A program made the position numbers and the translations under genes. Below are positions 38,997 through 47,929 of a stretch of DNA of 64,000 nucleotides, one piece after another (the stretch's first letter is position 1; every line of letters starts with the position of its first letter). A model generated the notes under the pieces. That model was not told the DNA's origin, did not search any database, and saw only the letters and a program-made list of their open reading frames with translations. This DNA comes from an uncultured Paracoccaceae bacterium (GTDB taxonomy: Bacteria; Pseudomonadota; Alphaproteobacteria; Rhodobacterales; Rhodobacteraceae), in the NCBI GenBank assembly GCA_947489325.1, contig CANLDA010000002.1, positions 310,001-374,000 on the forward strand, given 5' to 3'.

Positions 38997-39997
38997 TCCG
39001 GCACCTCGTTCCATTCACGGCCATCCAGAAGACGTCCGGCTGCTTTCTTGCCGACGCGCTTAACTAGTGCGTTTTTGTGATCAACGTGGCCGTGCTCCTC
39101 GGAGCAATAATAGCCACACTCACTTGTACCCTCTATATTTTCGATCAGTGGTTTTTTTCCGCCACCGATCCACTCGCCATATGGGCCAAGTTCTGCGCGG
39201 TTTACAGGATACCATTCCCCCCACTGTTTGAAAAAGAACTTGGTGCCAGCGGCTTGACATTGATCGCGTAAGGATCGTGCCCAGTCTGGATGCATCGGGC
39301 GGGCGTTGCGGCCAGATTCACCGCCACAGATCACCCAGTCTATGTGCGGTTCACCGCGTTTGTGTGTGCTTAATCCGGGGGTGTCGTGCCATTTTGTCCC
39401 CGCAAGCCAGTTCGCAAAATACCAACCGTTACATCTGTCAGAAAGATCGACCAGACCTAATAATGGTTCCATGCTCAAACCTACCCACGGAATGCCAAAC
39501 CGTGCCTTTAGGTCTAGCAGCTTTGGAATATCCCGGTCAGCCTCTGCCTGATTGACGACTGTGATCATCAACCCAACCCAATGCGGCCATCCGTTTGATT
39601 TCCAAATATCCGGGATCATCTTTTCTACATTCCCGACGCGCTTGGTTAGAAGCTGGATGCGAACACGTGGGGCTACGGTTATCGCGGTGAATGCTTCTCT
39701 GCGCCATTCAGGATCAACAGCATTGTCAAACACATCTGATAGGCTTGAGCAAAACACACGTGGCCAGTGTCCGTTTTCATCATGGAACTTTTCTGCATCC
39801 CGGTTGATCTTACGCAGCTTGGGGATGCCACCCTTTACCTTACGACGTGGTGCACCTGGCCCCCAATGCGACCCGCCAGTGAAGCGAACATCACGCGCCT
39901 CAGCATAGCAATGATCGCAGCCCGGTCCGACCTTCTGACAGCCTTCCCAAAAATTGACTGTGAAATCCGTCCATTCGATTTTGGTTTCATCGGTCAT
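38993..39997 (-). CDS. Phage Gp37/Gp68 family protein (DUF5131)
   Basis: A 334-residue protein of the Gp37/Gp68 family, common in mobile elements. The N-terminal KIEWTDFTVNFWEGCQKVGP and GCDHCYAEARD give a Cys cluster (C-x6-C-x2-C), with CGGESGRNARPMHPDWARSL near residue 240. The fold is related to radical SAM or SPL-type barrels, but no reaction is established. The ATG at 39997 follows GAGAGG and is preferred over 40177. It heads the leftward right-end operon. Confidence 0.8.
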   Translation of the reverse strand: MTDETKIEWTDFTVNFWEGCQKVGPGCDHCYAEARDVRFTGGSHWGPGAPRRKVKGGIPKLRKINRDAEKFHDENGHWPRVFCSSLSDVFDNAVDPEWRREAFTAITVAPRVRIQLLTKRVGNVEKMIPDIWKSNGWPHWVGLMITVVNQAEADRDIPKLLDLKARFGIPWVGLSMEPLLGLVDLSDRCNGWYFANWLAGTKWHDTPGLSTHKRGEPHIDWVICGGESGRNARPMHPDWARSLRDQCQAAGTKFFFKQWGEWYPVNRAELGPYGEWIGGGKKPLIENIEGTSECGYYCSEEHGHVDHKNALVKRVGKKAAGRLLDGREWNEVPE

Positions 39998-40050
39998 CTG
40001 ACGTTCCTCTCTGTGGGTGGGGTGGGGAGAGGTGGAAATTGCCGAGATTC

Positions 40051-40116
40051 GTGTGACACATTGCAAATAAGTGATTGATATGTATGACACAGGCGCAAAT
40101 AAGCGTGTGACACATT
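40051..40116. repeat. Short repeats beside the attachment site
   Basis: GTGTGACACATT occurs at 40051-40062 and 40105-40116, with a variant TGTATGACACA at 40081. GCAAATAAG occurs at 40063-40071 and 40095-40103. They lie 32 bases from the end of the tRNA gene and upstream of the DUF5131 gene, so they could be integrase or excisionase arm sites, or operators of the leftward operon. Confidence 0.5.
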
Positions 40117-40147
40117 TGCATTGAAAACATTGGATTTTTTGGATTTG

Positions 40148-40224
40148 TGGTAGGCCCGGCAGGACTTGAACCCGCAACCAAAGCGTTATGAGCGCTCTGC
40201 TCTAACCAATTGAGCTACAGGCCC
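40148..40224 (-). tRNA. tRNA with CAU anticodon, probably tRNA-Ile2
   Basis: A complete cloverleaf: acceptor GGGCCTG with CGGGCCT (two G-U pairs), D arm GCTCAATTGGTTAGAGC, anticodon stem GAGCG/CGCTT around CTCATAA, T arm GCGGG-TTCAAGT-CCTGC, A73 and an encoded CCA. The body is closer to the lysidine-modified isoleucine tRNA than to elongator Met; it is not the initiator. Its 3' end touches the prophage and is the likely attachment site. Confidence 0.9.
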
Positions 40225-40387
40225 TACCTTGGCGCCAAGTGCTAGCACACCGGGCATGGGCGTCAAGCGGATTTAGAGGCGCAAAATCCCATAATAACAT
40301 CATATGTCGTTTCATGTTTACGACGAGGCGTTGCCTCAGGCGCAGCTTTGGGTTAGGGGCAGCGCAACAGCGATGATGGAGAGCCCT

Positions 40388-41434
40388 ATGAGCGATGGCA
40401 AAACTGGCATTACCTATGCCGATGCAGGTGTGGATATTGATGCGGGCAACGCCCTTGTGGACCGGATCAAACCAGCGGCGAAACGCACCAAGCGATCGGG
40501 TGTGATGGCTGGGCTTGGCGGATTTGGTGCATTGTTTGACCTAAAGGACGCGGGATATGTTGACCCGATCCTTGTGGCGGCTACCGATGGTGTTGGCACC
40601 AAACTGCGCATCGCAATTGACACGGGCAACGTGGATGGCGTGGGCATTGACCTTGTCGCAATGTGCGTAAACGATCTGGTGTGTCAGGGGGCAGAGCCGC
40701 TCTTTTTCCTAGATTATTTTGCCACTGGCAAATTGGATACCGAACAGGCCGCGCGTATCATCGAAGGTATCGCCGAGGGGTGTGCGCAATCTGGTTGCGC
40801 GCTGATCGGTGGAGAAACTGCAGAGATGCCCGGCATGTATGATGGCGGTGATTTTGACCTTGCAGGATTTTCTGTGGGCGCGATGGAGCGCGGCGCGGAT
40901 TTGCCTGCAGGTGTGCGTGAAGGTGATATATTGTTGGGGCTTGGCTCTAACGGGGTGCATTCCAACGGCTATTCCTTGGTGCGCAAACTGGTAGAGGTGT
41001 CCGGCCTTGGGTGGGATGACGATTGCCCATGGGCCGGAGGCACACTTGGCGCAGAATTGCTGACGCCAACGCGCCTTTATGTGAAACAGGCGCTGGCGGC
41101 TGTACGGGCGGGGGGCGTGCATGCGCTGGCCCATATCACTGGCGGTGGTCTGACAGAAAACCTGCCACGTGTACTGCCCGATGATTTGGGCGCTGATATC
41201 GATTTGGACACGTGGGAGCTTGCGCCTGTCTTTAAATGGTTGGCGGCAACGGGTGACATGGCGCAGGTGGAACTGTTGAAAACCTTCAATTGCTCGCTTG
41301 GCATGATCCTTGCAGTTGACGCTGATCAGGCCGATGCTCTGGCGGCATTGCTGATGTCCGAAGGTGAAACCGTTTCACGCATCGGCACGGTCACCAAAGG
41401 TGCAGGTGTTCGTTACACAGGCAGCCTTTTGTGA
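40388..41434 (+). CDS. purM: Phosphoribosylformylglycinamidine cyclo-ligase
   Basis: A 348-residue AIR synthase of de novo purine synthesis: it closes the imidazole ring using ATP. Typical segments are [20 protein letters not shown], then [16 protein letters not shown] (seen as [13 protein letters not shown]), and [11 protein letters not shown]. The ATG at 40388 matches the family's N-terminus; earlier in-frame ATGs at 40304, 40373 and 40376 would add extra residues. It is coupled to purN. Confidence 0.95.
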   Translation: MSDGKTGITYADAGVDIDAGNALVDRIKPAAKRTKRSGVMAGLGGFGALFDLKDAGYVDPILVAATDGVGTKLRIAIDTGNVDGVGIDLVAMCVNDLVCQGAEPLFFLDYFATGKLDTEQAARIIEGIAEGCAQSGCALIGGETAEMPGMYDGGDFDLAGFSVGAMERGADLPAGVREGDILLGLGSNGVHSNGYSLVRKLVEVSGLGWDDDCPWAGGTLGAELLTPTRLYVKQALAAVRAGGVHALAHITGGGLTENLPRVLPDDLGADIDLDTWELAPVFKWLAATGDMAQVELLKTFNCSLGMILAVDADQADALAALLMSEGETVSRIGTVTKGAGVRYTGSLL

Positions 41435-42024
41435 GCAAACGCGTCGCCATATTCATATCAGGAGGCGGATCAAATATGGTCCGCCTTGTCGAGGATATGC
41501 AATCGGGCGATCACGCGGCCATGCCTGTTCTGGTATTGGCCAACGACGCGAACGCAACTGGCCTGAAAAGGGCCGCAGAAATGGGCGTGGCCACGGCTGT
41601 TGTGGATCATCGCCCCTTTGAAGGTGATCGCGAAGCCTTTCAGGCAGCGTTGCAGATGGAATTGGATAAGGTGCAGCCCGATATCCTGTGCCTTGCTGGT
41701 TTTATGCGTGTGCTTACCCAAAGCTTTGTCGCCCCATGGGACAGGCGCATGCTAAACATTCACCCATCTCTTTTGCCCAAATACAAGGGGCTGAATACTC
41801 ATGCCCGCGCGCTTGAGGCCGGGGACTCAGAGGCAGGTTGTACCGTTCATCTGGTCACGCCTAAATTGGATGATGGGCCCATATTAGGTCAGGCACGCGT
41901 GCCCGTGTTGGCTGATGATACCGCCGATATGCTCGCGGCGCGGGTGCTAAAACAAGAACACCAACTCTATCCGGCTGTCTTGCGCCGCTTTGCTGCGGGC
42001 AACACCTCATTGCTCACTCTCTAA
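41431..42024 (+). CDS. purN: Phosphoribosylglycinamide formyltransferase
   Basis: A 197-residue GAR transformylase using 10-formyl-THF. It has the N-terminal ISGGGSNM nucleotide-binding loop, the LAGFMRVL segment, and the active-site [16 protein letters not shown], then GCTVHLV. The GTG start overlaps the purM stop, indicating translational coupling. Confidence 0.95.
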   Translation: MSKRVAIFISGGGSNMVRLVEDMQSGDHAAMPVLVLANDANATGLKRAAEMGVATAVVDHRPFEGDREAFQAALQMELDKVQPDILCLAGFMRVLTQSFVAPWDRRMLNIHPSLLPKYKGLNTHARALEAGDSEAGCTVHLVTPKLDDGPILGQARVPVLADDTADMLAARVLKQEHQLYPAVLRRFAAGNTSLLTL

Positions 42025-42027
42025 GTA

Positions 42028-42054
42028 TTTCTTCTTGGTCAAAATATCCCGGGG
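42028..42054 (+). repeat. 27-bp intergenic repeat, copy 1
   Basis: It begins TTTCTTCTTGGTC and ends ATATCCCGGGG, right after purN. An exact reverse-complement copy lies at 47823-47849 and a close partial copy at 44482-44503. Confidence 0.75.
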
Positions 42055-42055
42055 G

Positions 42056-42104
42056 TTTGGGGGCTGGCCCCCAAGGAAGGGTGCGTTTGGGGGCTGGCCC
42101 CCAA
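42056..42104. repeat. Two hairpin units, 30-bp period
   Basis: TTTGGGGGCTGGCCCCCAA occurs at 42056-42074 and 42086-42104. Each unit is a stem of 8 with a 2-base loop. With the adjoining 27-bp repeat, they fill the purN-rnd intergenic region; the rest to 42235 has no gene. Confidence 0.7.
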
Positions 42105-42235
42105 TCAAAGATGCGCTTTTGTAACGCCCATACAGGGCCTGGTCAGGAACCCAGCCGGAGTATTTGCATTTCCATAGCATTCCTCGTAAGCCTGTATTAA
42201 GGGCCCATCACTCCAATTCAGAAGACCCAGAGCAT

Positions 42236-43396
42236 ATGAAAACCATCACCACCACCGAAGATCTGGCGCAGTTCTGTGAACAAGCGCGCGTATTTCCTTA
42301 TGTCACAATCGACACTGAATTTCTGCGCGAACGCACTTATTATTCAAAATTGTGCCTGATCCAGATGGCTATGCCCGGCGAAACCGAAGAAAATGCAGTG
42401 TTGATTGACCCGATTGCGGGTGATCTGTCGCTTGAACCGCTGTATGATCTGTTTCGTGATACCAATGTGGTTAAGGTCTTCCATGCCGCACGTCAGGATC
42501 TAGAGATATTTTTCTGCGAGGCAGGTGTTATTCCTGATCCATTGTTTGACACCCAAGTCGCGGCGATGGTGTGTGGCTTTGGTGAGCAGGTTGGCTATGA
42601 GACTTTGGTGCGTAAAATCGCCAAGGATAGCGTGGATAAATCCAGCCGCTTTACCGACTGGTCTCGTCGACCACTGTCAGACGCGCAAAAGAAATATGCC
42701 ATTGGCGATGTCACGCATTTGCGTCAGATTTACGAATTTCTTGCCGCTAAGCTGGAGAAGTCGGGACGCAACGGTTGGGTGCGCGAAGAATTGCAGGTTC
42801 TGACCACGCCAGACACCTATCGGGTTGATCCTGAAAATGCCTGGCAACGTGTGAAAACCCGCACCCAAACACCAAAATTTCTAGCGATTGTACGAGAGTT
42901 GGCACGGTTTCGCGAAGGCTATGCCCAAAGTCGCAATATTCCACGCAATCGGGTTTATAAAGATGACGCGATGATCGAGCTTGCCTCGACCAAACCACGC
43001 AGCATAAATGATCTTGGGAAATCTCGCCTGCTTTTGCGAGAGGCCCGCAAGGGTGAAATCGCCGAAGGCATTCTAAGGGCGATCACAGCAGGGCTAGAAT
43101 GCCCGCAGGATCAAATGCCGCGTCCGGACAAAAGTCGGGAAAAATTACAAGTAAACCCGGCGCTTGCCGATCTTTTGCGTGTGCTTCTCAAGGCCAAAAC
43201 CGAAAGCTCTGGCGTGGCCAGCAAGCTGATAGCAAGTGCGGCTGATCTGGATGCATTGGCCGCCGGAGAGCGCGATATACGTGCTCTGTCAGGTTGGCGG
43301 CGAGAGGTTTTTGGCGAAGATGCGCTGCGTCTGTGTGAAGGTAAGGTTGCTTTGGCGGCAAAAGGCACAACCGTTAAAATTGTGCCAATCGCCTAA
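42236..43396 (+). CDS. rnd: Ribonuclease D
   Basis: A 386-residue 3'-5' exoribonuclease for tRNA and small RNA trimming. The DEDDy catalytic motifs are VTIDTEFLRERTYY, FHAARQDLEIF and YAIGDVTHL, followed by an HRDC domain from about residue 210. The ATG at 42236 is preferred to the upstream ATG at 42164. Confidence 0.93.
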   Translation: MKTITTTEDLAQFCEQARVFPYVTIDTEFLRERTYYSKLCLIQMAMPGETEENAVLIDPIAGDLSLEPLYDLFRDTNVVKVFHAARQDLEIFFCEAGVIPDPLFDTQVAAMVCGFGEQVGYETLVRKIAKDSVDKSSRFTDWSRRPLSDAQKKYAIGDVTHLRQIYEFLAAKLEKSGRNGWVREELQVLTTPDTYRVDPENAWQRVKTRTQTPKFLAIVRELARFREGYAQSRNIPRNRVYKDDAMIELASTKPRSINDLGKSRLLLREARKGEIAEGILRAITAGLECPQDQMPRPDKSREKLQVNPALADLLRVLLKAKTESSGVASKLIASAADLDALAAGERDIRALSGWRREVFGEDALRLCEGKVALAAKGTTVKIVPIA

Positions 43397-43417
43397 TTTG
43401 TTTGAATACTTTATCGT

Positions 43418-43927
43418 TTAACGACGAGAGGCAAGCGCGTTACTGGCAGCTTCGACTTTGATGGTGCGCACGCCCACAAGCTGATTGTCAGTCAGGAATA
43501 CTGCGGCTTGAACTTGACGGCTTTGTTCAGACCCATAGCCACCTGAGGTGGGTTGGATCGCCAAAAGCCGATAGGTTAGGACACCATCCACGGGTTTGCC
43601 TTCATTCATGGCCTCAAGAACAACCGAATGGGCGCCCTGTTGTGATGGCACGCCGGTCACTCGGATAATCGCGCCACCTTTGGTACGATCAATCTCAAGA
43701 GACTTAACCGCGCTCACGACGGTTCCTGAATAAACCACTACTTTCTTGCGTTTCAGTCTGGATTGTTTGGGAATGAGAGGATTGGCCTCTTCCGCTTTGA
43801 CGGGCGTGACTTGTGCAGGTTCACTGCGTCCAAACCAGTTGAAAGGGTTTAAGCGGGAGTCACGTACAGTGCCACATCCAGCCAAAACAATCGAAGATAC
43901 CACAATTACGCTCAGTGTCTTACGCAT
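43418..43927 (-). CDS. Predicted outer-membrane lipoprotein
   Basis: A 169-residue lipoprotein: signal peptide MRKTLSVIVVSSIVLAGC with a lipobox (VLAGC), then a conserved-looking domain including NPFNWFGRSE and AIIRVTGVPSQQGAHS. It is typical of Rhodobacteraceae hypothetical lipoproteins. The role is unknown. An in-frame ATG at 43939 is possible. Confidence 0.75.
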   Translation of the reverse strand: MRKTLSVIVVSSIVLAGCGTVRDSRLNPFNWFGRSEPAQVTPVKAEEANPLIPKQSRLKRKKVVVYSGTVVSAVKSLEIDRTKGGAIIRVTGVPSQQGAHSVVLEAMNEGKPVDGVLTYRLLAIQPTSGGYGSEQSRQVQAAVFLTDNQLVGVRTIKVEAASNALASRR

Positions 43928-44041
43928 TACATGCCTCATTCTCTTTGATCTTTGCCTAGCGCATCAGCGCGCGAAAGAAAAGACACAAGGTCTGGACCTT
44001 GGACGGATTGCATCATAGGTCATGTCCAAAAGGAGATGCCT

Positions 44042-44452
44042 ATGGCCAGCGCTGCATTTGAAGAGGTTGTTGAGGATTTCGAATTTCTTGAAGACTGGGA
44101 AGATCGTTATCGCTATGTGATCGAGCAGGGCAAGGCGATGGATCCTTTGGATGACGCGCTGAAAGTACCCGCCACAAAGGTGGATGGTTGCGCCAGTCAG
44201 GTGTGGTTGCATCCGATGATCAAGGAGGGTGTGTTTCGCTTTGATGGTGAAAGTGATGCCATGATCGTACGCGGCCTGATTGCGGTGCTGCGCAAGCTTT
44301 ATAATGATCTTACGGTGGCCGAAATTCTGGTCGTCGATGCCCGTGCTGAACTAGAGCGGCTGGGATTGAATGAGCATCTGTCTTCGCAACGTTCCAACGG
44401 TTTGCGTGCGATGATCGAACGTATTCGTCTGGTGGCCTCTGACGCGTTGTGA
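44042..44452 (+). CDS. SufE-family sulfur acceptor
   Basis: A 136-residue SufE-like protein that takes sulfur from cysteine desulfurase for Fe-S cluster assembly. The active Cys is in VDGCASQVWL, at about residue 52. AAAGGAG lies 8 bases before the ATG at 44042. It is encoded apart from a suf operon here. Confidence 0.88.
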   Translation: MASAAFEEVVEDFEFLEDWEDRYRYVIEQGKAMDPLDDALKVPATKVDGCASQVWLHPMIKEGVFRFDGESDAMIVRGLIAVLRKLYNDLTVAEILVVDARAELERLGLNEHLSSQRSNGLRAMIERIRLVASDAL

Positions 44453-44481
44453 ATCGCCCTTGCGGGCGATGCCTGCGGCGC

Positions 44482-44503
44482 GGATATTTTTACCAAGAAG
44501 AAA
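44482..44503 (-). repeat. Intergenic repeat, partial copy
   Basis: 22 bases (GGATATTTTTACC, then AAGAAGAAA) with one mismatch to the core of the 27-bp repeat. It lies about 30 bases after the SufE gene. Confidence 0.65.
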
Positions 44504-44509
44504 CAGCGG

Positions 44510-44737
44510 TCAGCCTGAATTTGCCTTGGTTTGATAATGATGCAGAACGTAGAGGCGTATGGCTGAGGCAAGACCTGTATCCAGGTCGCGGGCGGCATCA
44601 ATTTCAGCAGCCAATGCATTGATTGGAAGTGACTTTTCTTCGGATATATTTCGGAAGGCACGCCAGAAGTCATCTTCTAGGGACACGCTGGTGCGGTGCC
44701 CTTTGAGGGTGAGAGAGCGTTTTATGGGGCGACTCAT
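44510..44737 (-). CDS. Ribbon-helix-helix domain protein
   Basis: A 75-residue protein of the alphaproteobacterial RHH family: KRSLTLKGHRTSVSLEDDFW, then FRNISEEKSLPINALAAEID. It is probably a DNA-binding regulator. It is coupled to the DUF4169 gene by overlap, a conserved pair in this group. Confidence 0.8.
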   Translation of the reverse strand: MSRPIKRSLTLKGHRTSVSLEDDFWRAFRNISEEKSLPINALAAEIDAARDLDTGLASAIRLYVLHHYQTKANSG

Positions 44738-44910
44738 GACTCTTTTTTGTGTCCATCAATGTGACGCGTGGCTTTGTCGTTGCGTGCCGCATCACGTTGC
44801 TTTTCCACCTTGGAACGCCCGAACTTTATCGCGTTTTCGTCAGCGCGCGCTTTTTGTTCGGTGCGCTGTTTTTGTTTGCGAAATTTATTGAGGTTCACAG
44901 GCTCACTCAT
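44734..44910 (-). CDS. DUF4169 family protein
   Basis: A 58-residue, highly charged protein: [20 protein letters not shown], then FGRSKVEKQRDAARND and HIDGHKKES. It is diagnostic of DUF4169, found with the RHH and fumC genes in Rhodobacteraceae. Function unknown. Confidence 0.85.
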   Translation of the reverse strand: MSEPVNLNKFRKQKQRTEQKARADENAIKFGRSKVEKQRDAARNDKATRHIDGHKKES

Positions 44911-45431
44911 TGGGCACGCTGAACCTCTAGTAAGGTTTCAAACAGGCGATCGCGGGTGGCATCCGACAGGCAATCCACCGACACATGTTCATTGAAATCC
45001 CCTTGCTGATCGCGCTGCACGGGTACCTGACGCAGCAGATCGTTAAAGATCAGACGATCCATTTGCTGCAAGGCTGGATAAACAGATGTGGCGGGATCTT
45101 TGACCTCTTCGGGAGAGGTGGCCTGAGCAGAGGACCAGCGAGCCACCCAGCAAGATTGTATTTCTTCACCTGCAGTGGCGCGCATATCCAGAAAAGCCCG
45201 CACAAGATCCGCATCCAGTCCGGCGGCTGCCGCGCTTGTGGAAAAAGCGTCAATGCGGGCTTGTTCCTGAGAACTGCGGCCCGCAGGGGTGTCGGTATCC
45301 TGTTGAGCAGCTGCAAGGTGGTGCATCCATTCAAATTGGGCATCCAACATGGAAAACATGCGGTTATGCGCGGATGCGGCTGTGCCCGAAAGGATCAGGC
45401 ACAGCGCAGTGGTATGGGCGATCAGCCTCAT
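44907..45431 (-). CDS. Secreted AroQ-gamma-like protein
   Basis: A 174-residue protein with a signal peptide ([19 protein letters not shown]) and an all-helical domain resembling periplasmic chorismate mutases of the AroQ-gamma type ([11 protein letters not shown], then [19 protein letters not shown]). The usual active-site lysines are not evident, so activity is doubtful. It overlaps fumC and DUF4169. Confidence 0.6.
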   Translation of the reverse strand: MRLIAHTTALCLILSGTAASAHNRMFSMLDAQFEWMHHLAAAQQDTDTPAGRSSQEQARIDAFSTSAAAAGLDADLVRAFLDMRATAGEEIQSCWVARWSSAQATSPEEVKDPATSVYPALQQMDRLIFNDLLRQVPVQRDQQGDFNEHVSVDCLSDATRDRLFETLLEVQRAQ

Positions 45432-46819
45432 TTAGGGCCGATCATCTGTTCAGGGCGCACAACGGCGTCAAATGTGGCTTCGTCGACAAAGCCCAACGCA
45501 ATTGCCTCTTCCTTGAGGGTGGTGCCGTTCTTATGAGCGGTTTTGGCGACTTTGGTTGCGTTGTCATATCCGATGGTGGGCGCAAGGGCCGTGACCAGCA
45601 TCAGCGACTCTGTCATCAGCTTTTCAATGCGCGGCTCATTTGCCTGAATGCCCATCAGCATACGCTCGGTAAAGCTGTCGCTGGCGTCGCCCAGCAATTG
45701 GATGGACTGCAAGAGGTTATAGCTCATCATCGGGTTATAGACGTTGAGTTCAAAATGCCCCTGGCTGCCGGCAAATTTGATGGCGGCGTCGTTGCCCATC
45801 ACATGGGCGGCAACTTGTGTCAGTGCCTCTGCCTGTGTTGGGTTGACCTTGCCGGGCATGATGGAACTGCCGGGTTCATTTTCGGGCAGGATCAATTCAC
45901 CAAGACCCGAGCGCGGGCCGGAGCCCAGAAAACGAATGTCATTGGCGATTTTGTAGCACGACCCGGCAACCGTCGCCAAAGCGCCCGACATAAAGACCAT
46001 CGCGTCATGGGCGGCCAATGCCTCGAATTTATTTGGGGCGGTGACAAAAGGCAGATTGGTGATTTGCGCCATATTGGCGGCAACTGTTTCGCCCCAACCA
46101 TGTTTCGTATTCAGACCTGTGCCCACGGCAGTGCCGCCTTGTGCCAGCTCATAGATGCCGGGCAGGCAAGCGTTGACGCGCGAAATGCCCATGCGGATTT
46201 GATGTGCATAGCCGGAGAATTCCTGGCCCAATGTCAGAGGAGTCGCATCTTGGGTGTGGGTGCGGCCGATTTTGATGATGTCTTTGAATTCTTCGGCCTT
46301 GGCCTCAAGCCCTGCGGCGAGTTTTTCCAAACCAGGCAGCAACACGTCGCGTACAGACATCGCGGTGGCGATATGCATGGCGGTGGGGAAGGTATCGTTA
46401 GACGATTGCCCCATGTTGCAATGATCATTTGGGTGCACCGGGTCTTTGGAGCCAATCACGCCCCCCAAGATTTCAATCGCACGATTGGCGATCACCTCGT
46501 TCGAGTTCATGTTGGACTGAGTGCCCGATCCTGTCTGCCACACAACCAATGGAAAGTTGTCGTCGAACTTACCTTCGATTACTTCTCCAGCAGCCTGAAT
46601 GACCGCATCGGCAATGGTTGCATCCAGCGCGCCGCTTGCCTTGTTGGCCATAGCGCATGCTTGCTTGATTACACCCAGTGCGCGCACGATAGCGATGGGT
46701 TGTTTTTCCCAACCAATGGGAAAGTTCATGATCGAGCGTTGGGTTTGTGCGCCCCAATATTTGTTTGACGGGACCTCAAGTGGGCCAAAGCTGTCGGATT
46801 CTGTGCGGGTTTCAGTCAT
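45428..46819 (-). CDS. fumC: Fumarate hydratase, class II
   Basis: A 463-residue TCA-cycle enzyme converting fumarate to malate. The signature [17 protein letters not shown] is near residue 317, and [13 protein letters not shown] and the TFPTAMHIA segments are typical. It is iron-independent by family. It is first in a leftward operon with the AroQ-like, DUF4169 and RHH genes. Confidence 0.95.
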   Translation of the reverse strand: MTETRTESDSFGPLEVPSNKYWGAQTQRSIMNFPIGWEKQPIAIVRALGVIKQACAMANKASGALDATIADAVIQAAGEVIEGKFDDNFPLVVWQTGSGTQSNMNSNEVIANRAIEILGGVIGSKDPVHPNDHCNMGQSSNDTFPTAMHIATAMSVRDVLLPGLEKLAAGLEAKAEEFKDIIKIGRTHTQDATPLTLGQEFSGYAHQIRMGISRVNACLPGIYELAQGGTAVGTGLNTKHGWGETVAANMAQITNLPFVTAPNKFEALAAHDAMVFMSGALATVAGSCYKIANDIRFLGSGPRSGLGELILPENEPGSSIMPGKVNPTQAEALTQVAAHVMGNDAAIKFAGSQGHFELNVYNPMMSYNLLQSIQLLGDASDSFTERMLMGIQANEPRIEKLMTESLMLVTALAPTIGYDNATKVAKTAHKNGTTLKEEAIALGFVDEATFDAVVRPEQMIGPK

Positions 46820-46880
46820 CGGGACCTCCGGTAAATTCTTTCAAGCAGAGTCATAACGCAACGGACGTAAAGTGCAATGT

Positions 46881-46896
46881 GTATACCATGGGATAC
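46881..46896. promoter_or_regulatory. Palindrome in the fumC-trmJ divergent region
   Basis: GTATACCATGGGATAC is a near-perfect palindrome (14 of 16 positions pair) about 60 bases upstream of fumC. It may be a regulator site; none is known to me with this sequence. The rest of 46820-47024 holds the divergent promoters. Confidence 0.35.
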
Positions 46897-47024
46897 TGTG
46901 TGTCAGGGTGTTGCGGCACGTAACTGTGATTGCGTGTTACGATGTCTTTGCAAATTGATTGGCGTTCGCTTGTCTTGAAGCTGCCGGACCGATAAGAGCA
47001 GGCGATAAGGATGGAGAGCCTAAA

Positions 47025-47771
47025 ATGCCAACTGATACACCGCAACCAAGCATTATTCTTGTGCGCCCACAGATGGGTGAAAACATCGGTGGTGCCGCAC
47101 GGGCGATGTGGAATTTTGGACTGGATCGTATGCGTATTGTTGATCCGCGCGATGGATGGCCCAATCAAAAGGCGGTGGCAATGTCCTCAGGTGCGGGACG
47201 TTTGCTGGATGAGGCAACCTTGCATGATGATGTGGCGAGTGCGTTAACCGATTGCACCTATGTCTTTGCCACAACCGCACGGGCGCGCGAGTTGACCAAA
47301 CCAATTTTCACCCCGGAACGGGCAATGCAGATTGCACAAGAGAAGATTGCCGCCGGAGAAAAGGTTGCGGTGATGTTTGGGCCAGAGCGATCCGGGTTAG
47401 AAAACGACGACATTTCACGAGCAAACGCGATTATCAATGTGCCCGTGAATCCACTCTATGCCTCGCTTAATCTTGCTCAATGTGTGTTGTTGACGGCCTA
47501 TGAGTGGCAGCGCGCAACAGGCGAATCTGAGGCCGAGCGAATGGCAATGGCGAAAACCGAATGGGCCAATAATCAAGAAATTGAAGCATTGGCGCGTCAC
47601 TATGATGAGCGATTGGAAGAGGCGGGGTTCTTTTATCCGGATCACAAGGCCGAAAGCATGAAAATCAACCTTCGGAACATGTGGTCGCGCATGCCGTTTA
47701 CACGTGCGGATGTGCAGATGCTACATGGCATGATGCGCCAGATGGTGCGTTGGAAAGAGCGATCCGATTGA
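47025..47771 (+). CDS. trmJ: tRNA (cytidine/uridine-2'-O-)-methyltransferase TrmJ
   Basis: A 248-residue SPOUT methyltransferase that 2'-O-methylates position 32 of tRNAs. Knot motifs are ENIGGAARAMWNFGL, AVMFGPERSGL and INVPVNPLYASLNLAQ. The C-terminal extension (NMWSRMPFTRADVQMLHGM) is TrmJ-like. The ATG at 47025 fits the family start. Confidence 0.88.
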   Translation: MPTDTPQPSIILVRPQMGENIGGAARAMWNFGLDRMRIVDPRDGWPNQKAVAMSSGAGRLLDEATLHDDVASALTDCTYVFATTARARELTKPIFTPERAMQIAQEKIAAGEKVAVMFGPERSGLENDDISRANAIINVPVNPLYASLNLAQCVLLTAYEWQRATGESEAERMAMAKTEWANNQEIEALARHYDERLEEAGFFYPDHKAESMKINLRNMWSRMPFTRADVQMLHGMMRQMVRWKERSD

Positions 47772-47822
47772 GGTAAGCCGTTGGGGAGGGGCCAGCCCCT
47801 CTTGGCCATGCTGGCCAATTCA

Positions 47823-47849
47823 CCCCGGGATATTTTGACCAAGAAGAAA
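47823..47849 (-). repeat. 27-bp intergenic repeat, exact inverted copy
   Basis: The exact reverse complement of 42028-42054, about 50 bases after trmJ. A GC hairpin (AGGGGCcaGCCCCT, 47788-47801) precedes it. Confidence 0.75.
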
Positions 47850-47929
47850 CATGGGTTTCTTGTATGGGATGACTTGAAGCCATCAGGTCCCGCGCCTAAT
47901 CTTCGAACGAAAGTAATAAAGGGCAGACC

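Larger units (their letters stand above)
1..40150. mobile_element. Partial prophage, lambda-like head and P2-like contractile tail
   Basis: The block contains a repressor, early operon, late control region, head, tail and lysis genes, and accessory genes, and it ends against the 3' end of a tRNA gene at 40148-40224. No integrase, primase or replicative helicase is seen, so the left end and attL must lie before base 1. Head genes follow lambda order and tail genes follow P2 order. All structural genes look intact, so the element could be functional, though that cannot be shown from the window. Confidence 0.93.

Noticed and set aside
40051-40116. Possible CRISPR-like array
   Set aside because: Only two exact 12-base repeats and one variant with unequal spacing; this fits protein-binding sites.
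45236-46768. A 510-codon plus-strand ORF
   Set aside because: It is the antisense shadow of fumC, with a His/Cys/Gly-rich composition.
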